Source: Liolophura sinensis
Taxonomy: Eukaryota > Mollusca > Polyplacophora > Chitonida > Chitonidae
Direction of reading: 5' to 3'
DNA length: 64,000 bases
Assembly: GCF_032854445.1 (NCBI RefSeq)
Contig: NC_088302.1
Span: 18,657,338-18,721,337 of the forward strand
The position numbers were made by a program, and so were the translations under genes. The notes below the pieces were generated by a model. It ran no database searches. It worked only from the letters and a program-made list of their open reading frames with translations, and had not been told where the DNA came from. Shown piece after piece: positions 36,816 to 49,800 of this stretch (within the stretch, counting starts at the first letter, position 1; every line of letters begins with the position of its first letter).

Positions 36816-37559
36816 GCCAACTACGCCTTAAGCAAACTGAAGCGATTTTTTCCTTTCTTTATCCAGAAAATATGATGAACACATTTATGTGCTCCCCAAG
36901 TACAACTGCACAGGACTTCACCAATCTTAAAATCTTTTCATTCCACTCAAGAATTTATTACTTATACAATGGTTGTCAGTTTTATGGGTGGCAAAAACCT
37001 CAGTGCCCAACATATTGACTCAACTGACAAACTTTCCCACATGTGACATACAGATATGCACATCAAGCTGGTGGAAATGTCTAGTGTGTAATGTTTAATA
37101 AAACATTAGGGAGACCTATGCAGGTAGAATTTCAACCCGAATGTCAGATGGATGTCAAGAGAATACCAGGTGGAAACCTTCACCAGGACACCGCCATGTT
37201 CAAGTTCGACACTGAAGTTCTGTCTGGAAATGACAAGCAAAAAATAAAATGTAACAAAAAGTTTTGAGATGCTTTGACAGACAGATGTCAAACATTTTAG
37301 GAGCCATATAAAAATATGTAATTCCGGCCTAATGATGTGGGCAATAATATGTTTAGTAGACTTCCAAAACAAAGATTGATTCCAGACTTTAGCTTATAAT
37401 ATTACTCCGTCCTGCATTCCAACTGGTGAATACTTAATTTAATAAACTGAGTACTGTAATTCTTCAACCTGTTCGCATGTTTGCAAGGTGTTAACATGTA
37501 TTTAAGTATATTCTGAGGACATGCCCAAAAGTCTTCATGACCAGACAATTATTCAGTGA

Positions 37560-38240
37560 TTGTCACCAATACACAAGATTGGTCCCTCATGATAAAACAT
37601 GATTCAGACTGCTGGTAGGTACAACTGTCCTGTTACAGACATTAGACTGTTAGCGAGATAGCAGAACACTGTTCACTATAAGCCTGATATCTACTGACTG
37701 TCATAAATACACAGGATTAGTCCTTCATGGTAATCTGTAATTCAGACTGTTGGCTGGTACAATTGTCCAGATGTGTTATGAAGAAATCAAGGCAAATTTC
37801 AAGTGTTACACAAGCTTTCAATTCTGACGTTGGGACCTTTACTAAGTGATTTATTTCAAATAATAAAAAAACAAATATCTGTAAATAATATAAATATCAT
37901 AAATAATATTCACAAGATAGCTTTCCACTGGTCTTACGTTTGGTTTGATCCTGATGATAATCTGTAAGTTAGGTTGCTGGTAAGTTCCACTGTCCTGATA
38001 CAGACATTAAACTATTATCAAGATAGCATATAACTGTTTAACAGATCTGTCTGATACCCATCGATAGCTGCAAATAAACAACTTGGCCCTTCACGATAAC
38101 CAGCAAATTCAAGTGGCTGACAAGTTCAACTCTCTTTACCTAGACATTAAATTATTATCAAGATAGCATAACACTGTCCACTTCAATTGTACCGACGAAC
38201 TACAGCAGCAAATACACAAGTTTGGTTCTGTGACTTCAAC
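37560..38240. repeat. Diverged tandem repeat of about 137 bp, about five units
   Basis: The phrases AAATACACAAG-TTGGTCC, TGCTGGTAGGTACAACTGTCC, CAGACATTAGACTG and AAGATAGCATAACACTG recur at roughly 137 bp steps with heavy divergence. It is intergenic and carries no recognised exon or splice site. Confidence 0.6.
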
Positions 38241-38914
38241 TGTACTCCTCTATACATTTAATTAGGTAATCAAGTCCTGACAAACCCAGGTCAAGTTCTC
38301 GGTCTCGTGTCTACACACTCTCACAGAGTTGGCCATGAGTTTACACCTGAAAGTTCATCGATTACTCAGAGATGGACAGTAGTTTCCTCTATGCATGTGG
38401 GTAGCTATCAGGGTATAATCTGGTACAGCCTGTTACTCCTCTTAACCCTCGTGTATATGTAGTGTCATTACATGTATCAAGGTATCAATGTCCCAGACAA
38501 CAAGCAGTCTTAAGCCAGCCAGTCCACTGTATGACACATGAATGTTTCCCCTCACTCCAGTCTGCTTTGTGTTCCTCTATAAACACAGAAGTCCAGCACT
38601 TCTGGCAACTCTTCCTGCAAAACGATAAAGGTAACATTGAACACAGCGTAAAAGTGTATTTACTAAGTATTTGTGATTGGTGATTTCAAAATTATAGTAT
38701 TTCACTTTCATGACAATGCTAAGGTTTTGCCAGATAGAGCATAATAAATCTTCTGATAGCTGAAGGAAATCATGGTTGGGTTTGAACTCGAGCCCCCCAA
38801 TCATATATGCCCCAATTCTTCTAAAATTTGGGACAGATATTAGGATATATGCCAAAAGGTTGAGGAATTAGGGTAACTAAGATAGTTTTGGGTCATTTCT
38901 TTGCTTATTCACTC

Positions 38915-39135
38915 ATACAATTTTTCTGCCAAAATGCTGCCGCCACTGAAGTAGCATGCCAAAGACACCAGACATGATACCCCACCCAGTCACTTCATAC
39001 TGACACCAGGCCAATAAGTCCTGTTTCCTTGTTCTAATCTCTCAGTGCCCAACACCCAGCACCATTTTTACCCCGACCCGAGTTTCCCAACTTTGAGGCA
39101 GACACTCTAAACGTTAGGCCACCAATGTGGTCTGA
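38915..39135 (-). mobile_element. Second tRNA-like SINE family, antisense copy
   Basis: The plus strand reads CACTGAAGTAGCATGCC, GACACCAGACATGATACC, CTCAGTGCCCAACACCCAGC, and ends in a tRNA-like head in reverse (AGACACTCTAAACGTTAGGCC). Reading the minus strand, the A-box-like TGGCCTAACGTTTAGAGTG is visible. This sequence differs from the main SINE family. Confidence 0.55.
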
Positions 39136-42100
39136 TGTTTTTGTGAACAGTAGGACGATATCCTGCTGGAAAAGCGCAAGTTTCAGCACCCAAAGAAACA
39201 TTTCATGAACTTTAGGTGCCTCTGGCATTTTTTGGATGAATTTTTAGGTTGTCTTCATGCATAATATGATCAAATACTCCTTATGCATACCTTTTTCGAC
39301 AGTCGTTGCTAGCCTCACATTGATCGGAATACAACAGAACTTGAACTCCAAATTCCTGAAGAAGAGAAAACAAGGCATGATTTAATATCGCTGTCATTGA
39401 ATACATTACCGTATATCAGTGACATTACCATAACACCAGCAATGCTGAACCCAAAACTTTATGCCACTCCTGGTGTTTAGCCCCTAGTAACACTTTCAAC
39501 AATGAAAGAGAAACAAATTATCTTTGGGAAGCACACACCATACCTATGTGTTATCCTTTAAATCTTCAACCACAACAACCACTAAAGCCCTTTTTTCAGT
39601 GGAATTTATGCATATTATTATTTTTTCATTATTATGAAAATGATGCTAAAACTAATTTGTTTGTGTCATTTAATAAACATGTAAGCTTCACAAAACTGTG
39701 CAAATTATTTCTCTACACCTCAGAGTTCTCTCAGAAAGTTTCAAAATGTTGGTTGCAGAGGCAGTGGACAGGTTTAACGAATTAGGATGTAAGTTGTTGC
39801 TATCAAGTCTTCGATCAGTCTGGACATTTTTATCACATGACAGAAGTCAATTTCATAAAGTATCAAGATTTTCAATTCTGCAGTAATAATGAATGATAAG
39901 TACCACTCTCTTATAAACCAAAGTGGTTTATCAACTAAAGGCTTCCATGTGATGATAAATACTTCTATGAAACCCATAACAGAGCTACATGTAGGTTTGA
40001 TTACTCTGTCACCTATTTGTACATAAATTCCGTAAATCTGATCAGCAATTCTATGGCATAACACCTGAATTTTTTGTGGATCTCAGGCCACGCCAATTTA
40101 AATTGTTCTTTCACAGGCAGATTTCCTTCAAAGTTGGGTTAGGGTATAAAATTAAACTTAAAAATCATCTAATTTGTTGAAAATTTGGCCTATCCAAGCA
40201 ATTTTTCCTGCTTAAAGACTGATTTACATGACCAGAAAGCGCTGAAATGCAGAATATTCATAAAACCCCTCAAGACTGGACAAAATAAAATGGTGGATTT
40301 ACCTGCTTCTGTTGTTAAGGCCATACATGTGGCATGACGCACTTACATGGTCCAGTCAATGCTGGTTGGTCAACCGGGCCTTTAGGAGATCGGTTTAATT
40401 GAGCTGGTATAGACTTGGCATTGCACACCTACAAACAAGATTGTGTACTTCAAACAGGAATTAAATCAAGGATTGACTTGCAGCCAACTGTTCACTAGGA
40501 TGCAGAATTTTGTTTACCTCTTGACATAGAGATATTTAGCTCTCTTTTAAACACCAGCAGATACTTCAGATTGATGAGTACAATTTACAGAAACTATTAT
40601 ATCACACGATATGGACAAAATTTGTTATTTATAATTCCAGGAGGGAGAGTCAATGAAATTTATTTTAAAACAGAGTTTTCAACATGTTTTTTCCTTGATT
40701 TAGTAACTTTTGCACTATTAATTTTTTTTTTTCATTTCTGAACTTTTTGAACTTTTACATTTTTTATGAGGACTCATGTCATGCTAGCTTTCTTTCTGGA
40801 AGAGGACATCCAGAATTCCTGAATCAGTTACTTAAGTCCCATTTACTGAAGAACCTCAAATTGCGGAACCGACCCAAAAATAAAACCCCCTTCAGACAGT
40901 GCAATTACTCCATTTTCCAGCCAGGCAGTTTAGTGATGAAGGCAGCCCACTTGAGACCCAAATGACATTTCCAACAGCCCACAGATTGTGCTGTATAACA
41001 CTTGCAATGGGATGATGTTATATTTCTACTAGTAATAATATACAGCTGCCTAACTCTACCAGATTTCAAGTAACAGACCTTGACGACTTTTTTTTTAAGA
41101 TCGACCCCCAACAATGAATTGTCGTAGAGCTTACCGCATAAGCAATCTTCTGTGACAGAGAACCTGTTCAGAAATCTAGTCAAGTTCTGGATGAGAAGAA
41201 CCTTCCAGGCAGCTCCATCATGGTAAATATTCTGACTTTGAACAGGTACTCTTCAGAGGCCAATAGACTGACCGACAGATCTGCCTCAACTCGGGAGAGT
41301 TAAGCGAGACATATTCCCCCACAGACTGTAGGCCCAGTCAAGAGCCTCACAACAGGCCAGCCGAGAAACGCAACAAAACAAGGATCATGTCACAACAAAA
41401 ACAATCGTAAAGGTATTTTCTGAAACAACTTGCAGTTCTCCAAGACTTAGTACTTACCTGGAACAACAACAACAACGATGCACACAAGGAAGAATAGACC
41501 AGTGGCCCTTTTCAAACAATTGGCAACATCAGCAGATTAGCTGCTTCGTTCACTTGACTAAAGACTATCAAACCTTTTCGAAATTCTTACTTAAGGTAGC
41601 TAGACAACACAGCATTTCTTAACACATTTAAAATCATTTTCCACCACACCATATCATACTAGATGGAAACATTAGATACACTTCAATGGAAGAGCAAGTG
41701 TGCCAGAATGATTTCATGTTAATGCAAACATCAATTAACATCTTTGGAAATCTTGGGTGTCAAATATTTTTCTGTGCACACTTATCAATTCCATAGTGTG
41801 GGGGGGAAAAAACAAGTCAGAAATACAGAGCTTTTCTAATCTCAATCAGCTCGCCTACAATCCATTATTCATGACTTCAGACGAACTATTAATTCAGATT
41901 AATCATAAGACACGGTGATACAATCCTGTTTCAGAACTAAGACCACAGGCCCATTCAAGCCCAAGCCTGAAAACAGATCAACTACAAATGCTGATCACCC
42001 CTTTAAGACCAATGGATACAACCATATCCTTTCACCAGACATCATAGTTTTTTTTTAGTTTTTTTTCTTCCATATCATCAAAATTCTGAATAAGTACAAA

Positions 42101-43390
42101 ATCTATTTTCAGGCTTGACATACACAGAAACCACGCATCTTTGAATAAAAAGAAAAACTACCTCACATGAAAGAGATTCATGTTACAGAATCCATTTACA
42201 CGTTGTCATTTACAAGTTTTACAGCAGCCATCACCTTAGGCAAAACGTATCATTGGTCGAAATAAATCTAATAGGGATACGACTGACAAAGGGAAGATTA
42301 TGAGAATGTCTGATAGCAATGAAAGCAGTAAAATGCTGAGTAAGCACTGATATTAAGCCGCAGAACAAACACGTCAAGTTTCCATTTCCTAAAGGGATCA
42401 CTTATGGGTTAGATTATCATTTAACAAACTGTTGTTCTTTTAGCGACAGTGGTCATTCTGTTTGTCGGTCTGTCTCTGTGTCTGTCTGCCTATCTACTAT
42501 GTTTATGTTTTATGTTTATATGCCTGTGTGTTTCTCAGCCTGTCTGTGTCTGCCTGTCTCTCTGTCAGTTAAAGTTTCCTCTAGCCATTCACTTACAAAG
42601 GGAAGACGACATACTCTTGTGAGAAGTTTTTTTTTGCAAATTTGCACTTGTTAATCAGACAAATCCATTCTTCCCAGTTCAAAGTCTTGTGACAGCGTCT
42701 TGCACATGTAAGGGCAGAAATGACAAACACCTCTGGCTGGTCAGGCTACACTTGCACACTTTTATCCCTGTGACACGGTAGGCACACACATCCAAATTTA
42801 CCCAACTTACCACAAGACCTGGGTTGATCAACCCATCGTGAATATAACGCGTAAGGTCATTTTGGACACCATCAATGTGCCAAATTTAACCTCATGAGCA
42901 CATACATAAGCATATGACTGATGACAAAAGAATTGATACAATGGCGAATCTGGAGAAAAGCATCAGTGTTTTTCTAGTTCAACTTACAATATTAAGACCA
43001 AAGCATATTTTGACACACTTCAGCAGACCAGGCCAATCATAATATTCGATCTACCATGACCTCCACCACCATTGCAAACATGTCAAACAAACAGAAAGTA
43101 TCTAATATGGTGGAGGAGACAATCCAAGTCTGTACACAGTACACTTTTACTCATCATATATAGACTCTTTCGGACAAAAAAACAATATGTTAACAATAAC
43201 TGTTTGGAACAGAAACTGTTATACCTGAAGACTAGCTATACAACAACAACACTTCTCACAGAGCAATGTACATGTTGACTCATTTAACTGCAGGCGTCGG
43301 CACTGACTAGAGTGGCAAACGGTCCGATCAGATATAACAGAGAACAAACACACAAAAACACAAGCCATTCCAACCATCCCAATCCACTGT

Positions 43391-43925
43391 CAAGATATTT
43401 ATTAAGAATACCAGAAACATCGCGAGAATACAGACGAAATACTACTTGGCCCCAGAGAAAATGTGGATGAGAAGATGATCGCTGGAGATAATTTCTGCCG
43501 ATAATACAAATCAATCTATCATTACAAAATAAAGAATGAACAATGATAAAACAATCTACGGATTTTTTCAGGCAGCAGATTTGAACTCTCCCTAAACTTG
43601 CTCAGATCTGCATATTTTTTTTCCCCATATTATATTTCAAGAAGACTTTGCACATCCATAATTGATTTTGCCTTTTTTGGTTTTTCATTTTGGTAAAATA
43701 CAAGATACCCCCTTCACTTCAACATAGTTCTCATGACACCATGCCAGCACTAAAAATAAAGAGTCTGTTGTACACCTTCAAAGTTCTTTCAAGACAACTA
43801 CCGTTATATGGACTGACAATCCAAGGGATTCCAACCCGACAAGAATTCCACAATAAAAAACTGTCAAAGACTGCCAAAGAGGTTCACTGAAGGGTTTTGG
43901 GGGGGCACAAAGTGACAATACCGTT
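43391..43925 (-). other. Probable HNRNPM 3' untranslated region
   Basis: Sequence after the HNRNPM stop on the minus strand, with no further coding exon. A minus-strand AATAAA is present at 43398-43403, about 525 bases past the stop. The actual polyadenylation site is not determinable here. Confidence 0.4.
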
Positions 43926-46763
43926 TTAGAAACGGTCCAGCTTGACGTCGATCTCTCGTCCTTCGATCCTTGTCCTGTTGAGAAGGTCTGGGCGCAGGTT
44001 AAGGGCCATGAACTCTACACATCACTGGTTTTTTCAATGAAAGACACAGCTCATTTACTTACCCTAAATCCTCAGTCACTATGACCAGAGGCAGTGCATG
44101 TTTGGCATATAAGATAAAAGTGGAATGATAGGCTAGTTCACTGGAGTCCCTAGTACCTGAACAATACATTTTAATCTTCACAATCCTGTGAATTATGTTT
44201 TCAAACTGAATCTTAGGTTATCTCCTATCTAGTTAAATTTGGTGAGGGTTTGGGTATGTAGTAGATTACCAGATTGGTGTTAAGTGGAGTTTATGGGTCT
44301 AGAAAAGTCACGCGCTGAGTGATCCACCGCTATTCTCCTGGAACCTGATAAATGTTGACCTAAGGACAGCAGTACCTGGGCTCATATTTATCAAGTGTCT
44401 TAAGACCCAAGTCAAAAATTCAAATTAAATTCTCTTTCTAATTTATGGGGAATAAGAAATATCCCAGCAATTTTTCCTGTTCAAAGGTAATTTAAGATGA
44501 TCGAAAAGCCTAGAAAAAACAGCAAAAGTCCTAAAACCGTAGAGATCCGACAAAAATGAGCAGGTGGATCTCAATTTTATTTTATTTTTGGATTTTTTTA
44601 GTGTCAGTTCACCCACAAAACGCAAAATAAACTTGGCCTTGCACTAAACTGGTTTACTCTAGGAAGCTTATAATTTGACCATGATTCTTCACTGCAAAAA
44701 AATGTACCAACCATAATTTGAGTTCCTGTTTTGAGTTTGACATTTTATGTGCATGGGATTTATGACTTAAAACTTCACACGCACTGTTTTTTTCAAACAT
44801 TTCCCCTAGAATCTTTACCTATCAACAGCCATTCCTCACACTCATACCCAGAGCACTGCACAAGGATGAAATGATGAGGGCCATATCTGATAAAATGTTA
44901 ACAAACTGGAGAGCGTAGTTTCACTAATAAGTGAATAGTGCAAAAACACAGTATGTAGAACACTTATAGTTTGTTTACATATTACATCCCAGAATTACAA
45001 GTGCAGTTATATGTGCAACAGGGTGCATATCGAGAGCTTCTACCTAACAAGAACTTATTGCCACATAAATGTCCCACAATACCTGGAGACAGACAAATGT
45101 GCAGAATTGATAAGGCTCTGACAAAAGGATACTGACAGCACGCTGTGCGTCCTCAGGACTGCCAAATCTCACCAAACCCACCCCACGGGATTTCCCATCC
45201 TTGTCAGTCTTAATCTCCGCAAATTTCACATCACCTGAAGGAAATAATTATCTCCATAAACCCCAACTGGCTGATTTGTTTCAAATACCATGATTATTTT
45301 TCTTTTATGCCACAGAAGAGCGTCATGGGTGAAGGAAACGACATTATGTTGAATACACCATGAGATAATTGACCTTTACCACCTGGACATTTTTGCTTGC
45401 AGAGTAAAAATCTCAATGATAATGGTGGAAAGTAAGTTATCTCCTAAAAACTACAGGCTAGAATATCTGTATGGCTCTAACAGAGTCAAAGCTTGCTGCC
45501 TTACCCACATTCCTCAACGCCAAAGATAGGACTGAACCACACCTGATGTGTCCAATGACTAATAGACAAACATGTAAACAACTCTCCCATCACATTATAA
45601 TTATCAACTGCCATGTTACACTCACCCACATCTCATGTTAAACTCATCCACATCTCATGTTAAACCCACCCGTATCTTATGTTAAACTCACCCACATCTT
45701 ATGTTAAACTCACCCACATCTCTGAAACGCTCCCGCAAAGTCTGCCACGTACAAGAGTACGGCAGCTGAAAGGGTAAAATATGTACACATCTTTATACTG
45801 TATTTATGTATGTAGGTATATATTTATATCTGTACTATACATGCTTAGGAAAACACTATAGTTTTGACACTATTTTCAGACAAAGTACAAAATCATAAAA
45901 TCCTTTGACAGATAAACTATGCTTTTAAAAATCCCTATAACAAAATCTGAAAGTAATACACCGAATGTACAATAAAGGCATATCACTGAAAGCCTATTTA
46001 AGCAAAGTTCATCACGAAAAAAAAAAAAAAACCCGGTGAAAACAGGCCCTTATTCCATGATGGCGCAGACTAACTTACATTCTTGGCCACAACGGTGCAG
46101 CCCTCTTGTCGTCCCCTGTTGGACACGGTGCCGATGGCACTCACATTACTTCTGCTGCTGTTGGAGTTGCCACTGTAGTTCTGTGCCGGCTGGCTCTGGT
46201 TGTAGCTGGAGGCCATCCCCTGTCCGCTGCCCATCATGTTACTGACGTTTGTCGAGCTCATTGTGCTGTACTCGCTTAATCCCCCAGAACCCATGTTACT
46301 GGCTGCTCCCATCATGCCCATGTTAGCCCCACCGTAGTTCCCGCTCATACTGTCCCCCATGCCCATCCCCATGTTGGTGTTTAGCCCGCTACTCAGGTTG
46401 CTCATCTGATTCCCCAGGTTTCCCATGTTGGATGGCATTCCCGCGGATAGGTTGCCCGTCATGGCCGGGATGTTCATGTTCCCACCCATACCAGTGTTCA
46501 TCCCACTGCTCATTCCTGCACCCATTCCACCCATGTTGCCCATGTCCATGGTCCCACCCATGTTGCCCATGCCACCACCCATATTCCCCATGTTGCCCAT
46601 GCCTCCACCCATGTTGCCCATTCCCATACCCATATTTCCCATGTTGCCCATTCCACCTGAGAAACTGCCCATTCCACCTCCCATTCCCATCCCCATCCCA
46701 CCTGAAATCCACAAACAGAAGGAATTCCAATTCAAAAGCATGATTAACATGTACATATATCAA

Positions 46764-46800
<37 letters not shown>

Positions 46801-49800
46801 ACCAAGAAAAATTCTCCTCACACAACAGTGACAGAAAAGATACCATGATTCTTCTAGTTTTTGGGAAACATAGTAGTGTTGAAAGTAGAATATTACATTT
46901 CTTTACCAGCTTTTTGAAAAAGTAAAGATATGAGTTTGTTGTTCACCATGCAAGGAAAAGAGAAATTCAATATTCTTGCTACAATTACATATATATTGGT
47001 TAAATGAGCAGATCGGGTGTCCCAAGAATTAGAAGAAATAGGGTAAACGAAATAAGGAATATACACCATAACTTCCCCTCTCCACAAGTGCAATTTTATG
47101 ACGATATCAGTGAAAGGTACTTGCAATCAATCAGTCGGCAAGCCTGGCTTCATCTGACTGCTGTTTAATGCTTTACGAAATAATATTATGCTTGTACAAT
47201 TGAGATAGTATCAGAAAATTGAAATGCCTGGAGTAAACCCCTGACAAACCCATGTGTGACACACAGATTTTCACTCACACAGTCAATACAATGCGTATGT
47301 CACAATAACGGAAGGCAAGTTATTTTCAACCAACACCTGTTGGCTGCTTATTGCCACCTGTAACTTCACAGTGAAGGTGAGATGCCCTGTACCAAGACTA
47401 GGTGTGCCTAATGATTCCCGAACATCTGAATTGTCCACTGTTCTCAGAGGACAAGACCTGAGCACTTACCTGGCGCCATGCCTTGCATCTGGTGCATGTT
47501 CTGCAGAGGAGCTCCCCCTGCCCCAAGGCCCATACCTATACCCTTTAGGCCACCTGTCAACACATAACATGTACAGGTCACATAACACAGATCTGCTTCT
47601 GTTGTTAATTCAGGTATAAAGCTCTTAATTATGACAAACTGCTTTAGATATAAATAACAGGTGACAAATAATATTTCAAGTGTATTTATTGGTTTTTGCT
47701 TTGGAAACTCAGCAAAAAATCACTACTATTCTTAATTCAGTTAAATGACTTTGATGTCAATTTGTTATTTCTGAAAAATAACCCTTTACTCTTTGAAGAA
47801 CAGTCCCTCAAGGAAACTCCAAATACTCACACAACATGAGTATAAAAAATTAATGACATACAAGCTGTTAACAACGTTACAATATCAGAATCTGAAATAT
47901 GTTGTACCCACAAATTCAACTGTGGAATTCTACCAATGCATATACATTTTTATTTTGGTAATAAGTCATAATTGAAGCTTTTCTTTGCAAGACTAATATT
48001 TGGAATGAATGAATGCTTGGGGTTTCACACTAACATTTGGACACAGCCCTAAATCTTCAACCAGTTTGATCAGTTAAGCATCCATGTAACCTGAGATGAA
48101 AATTTAAGACAAATTTGACAACACTTTGAAGATCAAAATATACTGGTCAAGTAAGAGTAGTAGAAGTGCCATAGAAAAACCTGCCCAAATCAAAGAACAG
48201 TCCTCTAGTGTATCAAAACATGTATTATGTAGCTGATAGAATTTTTCATGATTTAGGTGAATGCTACAAAATATAATACAATAAAAGACCAGAGCAGTGA
48301 TGACAGTGTGATAAATGGCAAATGGTCAAGTATAAACAGTGAATTACAGCTGGTGTTCGCTGGTGTTACAGACAGGCAAGTCTAGCCTTTGCCTAGCCAA
48401 AGCTGAATTTTAGGTATGGCAGATGTATGCAATCGTGACCAAAGCTACACAGTTTAACCCCAAAAACCCTATCTCCACCATCAGCCAATCAGCCAAAGTC
48501 GATGCAGCAATTTTAATTGCAATTTACATAAGGTCACTGGTCTAGAAATACTCAAAATGCTATGTTGTCATCACATTTAGTACATAATTTCTTGCTAGAC
48601 GTTTAATCCTAAATGATGAATGTAGAGACAGACACTACTAACTCGGTAAGTTGATGGGGTTAGGGCGGACTTCTGGTGCGTCAGCATCCATTTTGACTCT
48701 CATCATTCGACCAAACAGCTCCTGGTTGTTGAACATAGCTTGTAGGGAGTCAAGAATAAATCCTCCAAATCATCAACCTTTTCATAACATGGTAACAACT
48801 CACACAATTTGATAACGTAATCAATGGTCAAGTTTATAAGCAAATAACTAAGCTATGTTGACAACACATTTATAGTTTTCTTTTAAGTTTTAGAGGCATA
48901 TGCTTCACAAAACAAGGATACATATAGCTTGAACTGCTTCCATAGGGTGCTCAAATTCCACAACACCAATGCCTTTACTCTTTCCTTCTTTATTTTTCTT
49001 GATCTCAACGTGCAGAACATTCCCTGCGAGTTTAAAGACATCTTTCAGCTTCTTCCATGTAACATTGTACTCCAGCTGAAAACATATATGGAAGTCAAAC
49101 TGATAAAACACGCAGTTGTAGGATTTTAAAAATAAAATCAAAGAAGCTGAAGTCTGTCATATTTAAAGCATTTTGTCCTTAAAATGCAATGGTAATATGA
49201 AAGTGCTTTTTATCAAAATGAAGTTGACTCAAATCAATCAATCAATTTTCACAATCTGGTTTAACATCTTGAAAATACTTACAGATAAACCATATTAAAC
49301 ATCTTTATTTAAACTGCTGATTAAAACTAGCAAACTTTTCTATAAAGTAACGTGCACATGTCCGAAAAAAATATGCAGCTTTAATCCTTCAAAATCAGAT
49401 TACTAATCTTGAAATATTTAAAACCATTCCTAACATGTAATCAACTTACGTTGGACACAAAAACACTGTTAGTAATGGGTCCCTCAATGCCCAGCTGCTG
49501 TAGGATTTGCGGATTTATACCGAAGTTGTTGCCCATCATTCCTCCGCCCATGTTGCCCATCATGCCTCCGCCCATGTTGCCTCCGCCCATGTTCCCACCT
49601 CCTATGTTGCCTCCGCCCATGTTCATCCCCATAGGCCCTCCACCCCCACCTCCCATCTTCTGTTGCTGAAGCTGCATGCGATCTTTTTCCCTCTCCTGGA
49701 AGTAGCGAAAGACAAAAATATAAACCACATAAGTGTCATGATGAACTAAAGACTGAATCTCCACAAGCTTACGGCCAAGAGCAACTTTATAAACATCACA

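Larger units (their letters stand above)
31798..43390. other. Tail-to-tail spacer between the JMY-like gene and HNRNPM
   Basis: About 11.6 kb without a coding exon that I can support. The first part is probable JMY 3' UTR; one AATAAA lies at 34365-34370. The rest holds an old SINE fragment (about 32528-32660), TA runs near 34005-34042, a decayed tandem array with a nested inverted-repeat element (34905-35440), a diverged 137 bp array (37560-38240), a second tRNA-like repeat (38915-39135) and a TCTG-rich tract near 42460-42570. The open frames of 60-100 codons here lack family resemblance and codon structure. Confidence 0.55.

Noticed and set aside
43988-44008. Longer version of the last HNRNPM exon, with an acceptor further upstream (GTGTAG)
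   Set aside because: It would insert about seven residues in RRM3. The acceptor at 43988-43989 gives a gap-free match to the family.
46425-46925. Plus-strand 166 aa Pro/Met-rich open frame
   Set aside because: It is the antisense of the Gly/Met-rich HNRNPM exon and runs on into a TA microsatellite. The minus-strand exon has proper splice borders and flanking RRMs.
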